From Drouetiella hepatica Uher 2000/2452 (GTDB lineage: Bacteria; Cyanobacteriota; Cyanobacteriia; Elainellales; Elainellaceae), in the NCBI GenBank assembly GCA_019359505.1, contig JAHHHD010000014.1, positions 1 to 64,000 on the forward strand: a stretch of 64,000 bases of DNA. The letters are read 5' to 3'. The notes beneath the pieces were generated by a model that did no database searches, was not told the origin of the DNA, and worked only from the letters and a program-made list of their open reading frames with translations. Below are positions 61,255-64,000 of this stretch, piece after piece (the stretch's first letter is position 1; the number at the start of each line of letters is the position of its first letter). A program made the translations under genes and the position numbers.

Positions 61255-61989
61255 ATGCGTCCCCTATCGTCTGAGCAAATTCTCCGCATCTGGGAAATAG
61301 GTCAGCGTCAGCATCCGGTCGATCGGGCATTGACGCTACTGGTATTTTCCTACCCAGATCAATCCGTAGCCAATCTTGCTTCGCTCACTGTCGGACAGCG
61401 AGATGCTTTACTGCTGGCTTTACGGGAAATGACATTGGGCAATACACTCAACTGTTTTGCCCAATGTCCTCAATGTGGAGAAGAGCTGGAATTTACGCTT
61501 GAAACGGCTCAGATTCGACTCTCTGATCCAAGTCAATCTCTAGAACCAGACTATGCGTTTACAATTGCAGGATTTGAAGGGAGATTTCGCCTGCCCAATA
61601 GCTTTGATTTGGCGGCGATCGCAGGCGATCAGACCCCCGAGATAGCGAAGTCTTCATTGCTCAGACGCTGTCTTCTTCAAGCCCATCACAATGGAACTGA
61701 GATTTCGCATCAAGAGCTTCCACCACCGATTGTTAGCCAACTGGCAACACACATGGCAGAAATCGATCCACAAGCCGAAATCCTGTTCGACCTGTCCTGT
61801 CCTGCCTGCCAGCATGAATGGCAGATCCTGCTCGATATCGTGAGTTTTTTCTGGGCAGAACTATCGGCTCAAGCAAGACGCCTTTTGTTAGAAGTGCATC
61901 AACTTGCCCGACACTACAGTTGGCATGAAGTAGACATCCTAGCCATGAGTGCGACGCGACGCAACCTTTATTTGAAGATGATTGGCTAA
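61255..61989 (+). CDS. zinc-ribbon baseplate protein (T4-baseplate-like), 244 aa
   Basis: Two paired-cysteine motifs, C-F-A-Q-C-P-Q-C-G (about residues 68-76) and C-P-A-C-Q-H near 182-187, predict a zinc site, in a helical protein that begins L-S-S-E-Q-I-L-R-I-W-E and contains L-R-E-M-T-L-G. Proteins of this form sit between tube and cap genes in cyanobacterial and related eCIS loci and resemble the T4_baseplate family. The next gene starts at its last stop base (TAATG). Assembly or chaperone function is possible. Confidence 0.75.
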   Translation: MRPLSSEQILRIWEIGQRQHPVDRALTLLVFSYPDQSVANLASLTVGQRDALLLALREMTLGNTLNCFAQCPQCGEELEFTLETAQIRLSDPSQSLEPDYAFTIAGFEGRFRLPNSFDLAAIAGDQTPEIAKSSLLRRCLLQAHHNGTEISHQELPPPIVSQLATHMAEIDPQAEILFDLSCPACQHEWQILLDIVSFFWAELSAQARRLLLEVHQLARHYSWHEVDILAMSATRRNLYLKMIG

Positions 61990-62873
61990 TGACAGACTTC
62001 CTCACCCGACTGGCACAACGCACTTTAGGACTAGCATCCGTGGTTCAACCTCGGCTTGCTTCCCGCTACGCGCCTGCGTCTGAGGTCATGATGGAAAACA
62101 CACCAGAACAATGGGTAACCCCTCAACCTTCAACAGAAGCACCGGATGTTCCCATTCCTCAGATCCCATTCGAATCTTCCAGTCAAACTGTTCTTTATTC
62201 CAACTTAGAAACAAAAAATACTCTTTCTATTGCCCCAACGGAACCCTCTTTCCTAAGCTCTTTGAACGCAACTCAGAATGATCTAGAGCATCTGCCTTCA
62301 CCCTCTCAACTCACTCTTTCTTCTCCCACAAGTTCATCTGAACGTTTAGTCAAAAGCACGCCTCTCCTACCGCAACAAAACCTGGAAATTCAGGCTGTTT
62401 CTCCTATGAGTGAGAGAGCTGAGCCACCGCAGTTGATTCCATCACCCAGTTTTAAAGAGCCTTCCTCTTCTCCGCCTCCCCAGTCCCTAAAACAACCTGA
62501 ACAAGATCCTCAGGTTCGTTCTGCCCGTCTCCCTTTAGTCCCTCCTGCTATTGCTCATTCATCGTCTATTCCCTTGGTTAAGGGGCAGGAGATAAGTATT
62601 GGTCAGGAGACAAGTGCTGGCTCTCCGTGGATCACTCTAGAAAATCGTACACAGACAGAATTTGCCTCTACTCAATCTTCTCTTGTTCATTTATCTTCGT
62701 CTATCACTCAGCCCATTAATCAACCCGAACCAGAAATTGAGGTTCGGATTGGTCGCATTGAAGTCCGAGGGATACCACCAACGACGCTCAAACCACGTTC
62801 CAAATCGACGTCGTCAACTCCAGCTTTATCCCTCAGTGAATACCTCAACCAGCGGGATGGAGGAAAACCATGA
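61989..62873 (+). CDS. Ser/Pro-rich disordered protein, 294 aa
   Basis: The first 235 residues are low-complexity Ser, Pro, Gln and Thr, predicted disordered. The end (about 245-290) has E-I-E-V-R-I-G-R-I-E-V-R-G-I-P-P-T-T-L-K-P and S-L-S-E-Y-L-N-Q-R, a short conserved-looking block I have seen at the ends of small proteins in eCIS loci. It overlaps its neighbours by 1 and 4 bases, so it is translated in the same unit. Function unknown; a flexible linker or assembly factor is possible. Confidence 0.75.
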   Translation: MTDFLTRLAQRTLGLASVVQPRLASRYAPASEVMMENTPEQWVTPQPSTEAPDVPIPQIPFESSSQTVLYSNLETKNTLSIAPTEPSFLSSLNATQNDLEHLPSPSQLTLSSPTSSSERLVKSTPLLPQQNLEIQAVSPMSERAEPPQLIPSPSFKEPSSSPPPQSLKQPEQDPQVRSARLPLVPPAIAHSSSIPLVKGQEISIGQETSAGSPWITLENRTQTEFASTQSSLVHLSSSITQPINQPEPEIEVRIGRIEVRGIPPTTLKPRSKSTSSTPALSLSEYLNQRDGGKP

Positions 62874-64000
62874 GTAATGACTTAGCGATCGCAACAGTCA
62901 CGGCAACTTTACAAAAATTACTGATTCGAGGAATTCCTGACATCCCAGGTGAAAATGTCACGGTGATACCGCCGGATCGAGCCTTTGGGGGAGGAAATGC
63001 AGCCCTTGATCAAATCAATTTATTTCTCTATCAGATTATGCCCAATGCCAGTTGGCGAAATCGTGATATTCCTAATCAAATCAGACCTGGAGAAACAAGC
63101 CAGCCTCCCTTAGCAATCAATCTTTACTACCTGGTTAGTAGCAATGGCAGCGGAGATGATGGGATCTTAAGCCATCAGTGGTTAGGCAAAGCCATGCGAG
63201 TCTTGCATGATAACGCGGTACTAGACCGAGAGGACATTAGAGCAGCCCTCCTAGAGAACGATCTTCATGAACAAGTGGAACGGGTGCGAATTACACCACT
63301 ATCGCTGTCTCTAGAAGACCTATCAAAACTGTGGACTACGTTTACGACTCCTTATCGGGTATCAACAGCCTATGAAGTGTCTGTCGTACTAATTGAGAGT
63401 ATTCGACCTGCCCGCTCTCCCTTACCTGTGCTGGATCGAATCTTTACAGCTCAACCTAACCTACTGCCGCCATTTCCAACACTCACTCAAATTGAAATAC
63501 CCAATCCACAAAATGCAGCACGCTGTGGGGATGGATCAGCGAATTCTGGAGACGTTATCACCCTCAAAGGATATAACTTAGCCCCTGAGCCTGGTGAAAC
63601 TCCTGAAATACGCCTTCAGCATCCTCGCCAAAAAGAAGCCCTACAACCTCCCAGCATCGAAGATTTCTCTACAACCCAAATTACCTTCCGCCTGCCTGAC
63701 AATCCCGATCCTATCCCCCTTGCGACTGAACCGCTGGAAGATCCAGACCAGTGGTTAATCGGCGTCTACAGAGTCACAGTGGAAGTTAGCCGAATTCGCC
63801 AGTTTCCTGATAGCTCCAATATTCGTGAAACTCGTACGACTAATGAATTGACATTGGCGATCGCCCCTCGCATCACCAATCTAAGTTATGTTGCTGCTAC
63901 ACGTCAGTTGACTTTGACCTGTACACCCCGTATTCTTCCTGAACAGCGTACTTTTTTGCTGATTGGCGATTTCCAGGTCGCGAGTGACGATATTGCAGCC
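62870..64000 (+). CDS. Pvc16/DUF4255-family cap protein, partial (377 codons)
   Basis: Starts ATG 62870 overlapping the previous stop. Residues 1-200 match the DUF4255 (Pvc16 N-terminal) family: A-T-V-T-A-T-L-Q-K-L-L, V-T-V-I-P-P-D-R, Q-I-N-L-F-L-Y-Q-I-M-P-N-A-S-W-R-N-R-D and A-I-N-L-Y-Y-L-V-S. The family caps the distal end of tube and sheath. The following region has Ig-like beta strands (G-D-V-I-T-L-K-G-Y-N-L near 222-232), a longer C-terminal part than in classic Afp16. The frame is open through position 64000, so the end is not seen. Confidence 0.9.
   Translation, partial: MSNDLAIATVTATLQKLLIRGIPDIPGENVTVIPPDRAFGGGNAALDQINLFLYQIMPNASWRNRDIPNQIRPGETSQPPLAINLYYLVSSNGSGDDGILSHQWLGKAMRVLHDNAVLDREDIRAALLENDLHEQVERVRITPLSLSLEDLSKLWTTFTTPYRVSTAYEVSVVLIESIRPARSPLPVLDRIFTAQPNLLPPFPTLTQIEIPNPQNAARCGDGSANSGDVITLKGYNLAPEPGETPEIRLQHPRQKEALQPPSIEDFSTTQITFRLPDNPDPIPLATEPLEDPDQWLIGVYRVTVEVSRIRQFPDSSNIRETRTTNELTLAIAPRITNLSYVAATRQLTLTCTPRILPEQRTFLLIGDFQVASDDIAA

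Overview
The sequence reads as DNA of a filamentous (multicellular) cyanobacterium. Evidence: many copies of the HIP1 octamer gcgatcgc, moderate GC, and cyanobacterium-typical families (DUF4058, DUF6788, DUF1016/YhcG, cyanobacterial eCIS proteins). The left half carries plasmid-type replication and partition genes, so the window is probably part of a large plasmid or a plasmid-derived island; circularity cannot be judged from 64 kb.

Layout. 0-3.9 kb: unknown genes, a single-chain GmrSD-like DUF262/HNH protein (possible defence gene) and a DUF6788 gene beside copies of a 12-bp repeat. 4-15.3 kb: a replicon-like module with an AEP-type primase on the minus strand, an iteron array at about 6.64-6.96 kb, an initiator-like gene, a duplicated two-gene cassette, a DUF3987 ATPase-like protein and a large tyrosine recombinase. 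15.3-19.3 kb: a gene-poor stretch, a PadR regulator divergent from a pirin operon, a DUF5519 gene, then two more clusters of the 12-bp repeat. 19.9-22 kb: SDR oxidoreductase and DUF4349 lipoprotein. 22.3-28.4 kb: minus-strand YhcG-type nuclease, parA-parB with paired 22-bp palindromes upstream, an integrase fragment, an intact integrase and a DUF4058 gene. 28.8 kb to the end: a contractile injection system (eCIS/tCIS-like) locus, all on the plus strand except one IS200 insertion and a possible small ORF.

The injection-system locus starts with a 1,681-residue DUF4157 protein whose C-terminus has the three signature elements of an R-S-E type mono-ADP-ribosyltransferase (YRG, STS, Q-x-E). An IS200-type element lies at its stop codon. 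Two unknown genes and a short DUF4157-only protein follow. The structural genes are tightly packed: CIS tube/LysM protein (Afp7-like), a LysM-size protein, split VgrG-type spike (gp27-like and gp5-like), PAAR-like tip, gp25-like wedge, Baseplate_J protein, two giant baseplate proteins with inserted Asp-box (BNR) repeats, a DUF6519/S74 fibre-like protein, an unknown protein, sheath, tube, a zinc-ribbon baseplate protein, a disordered protein, and a Pvc16/DUF4255 cap protein cut by the window end. The AAA+ ATPase and tape-measure protein are not seen and probably lie downstream.

Most notable: the candidate ADP-ribosyltransferase effector, the Asp-box and small beta-module repeats shared by adjacent baseplate proteins, the helical repeat array inserted in the fibre-like protein, and the 12-bp repeat system bracketing the 15-kb replicon-like module.
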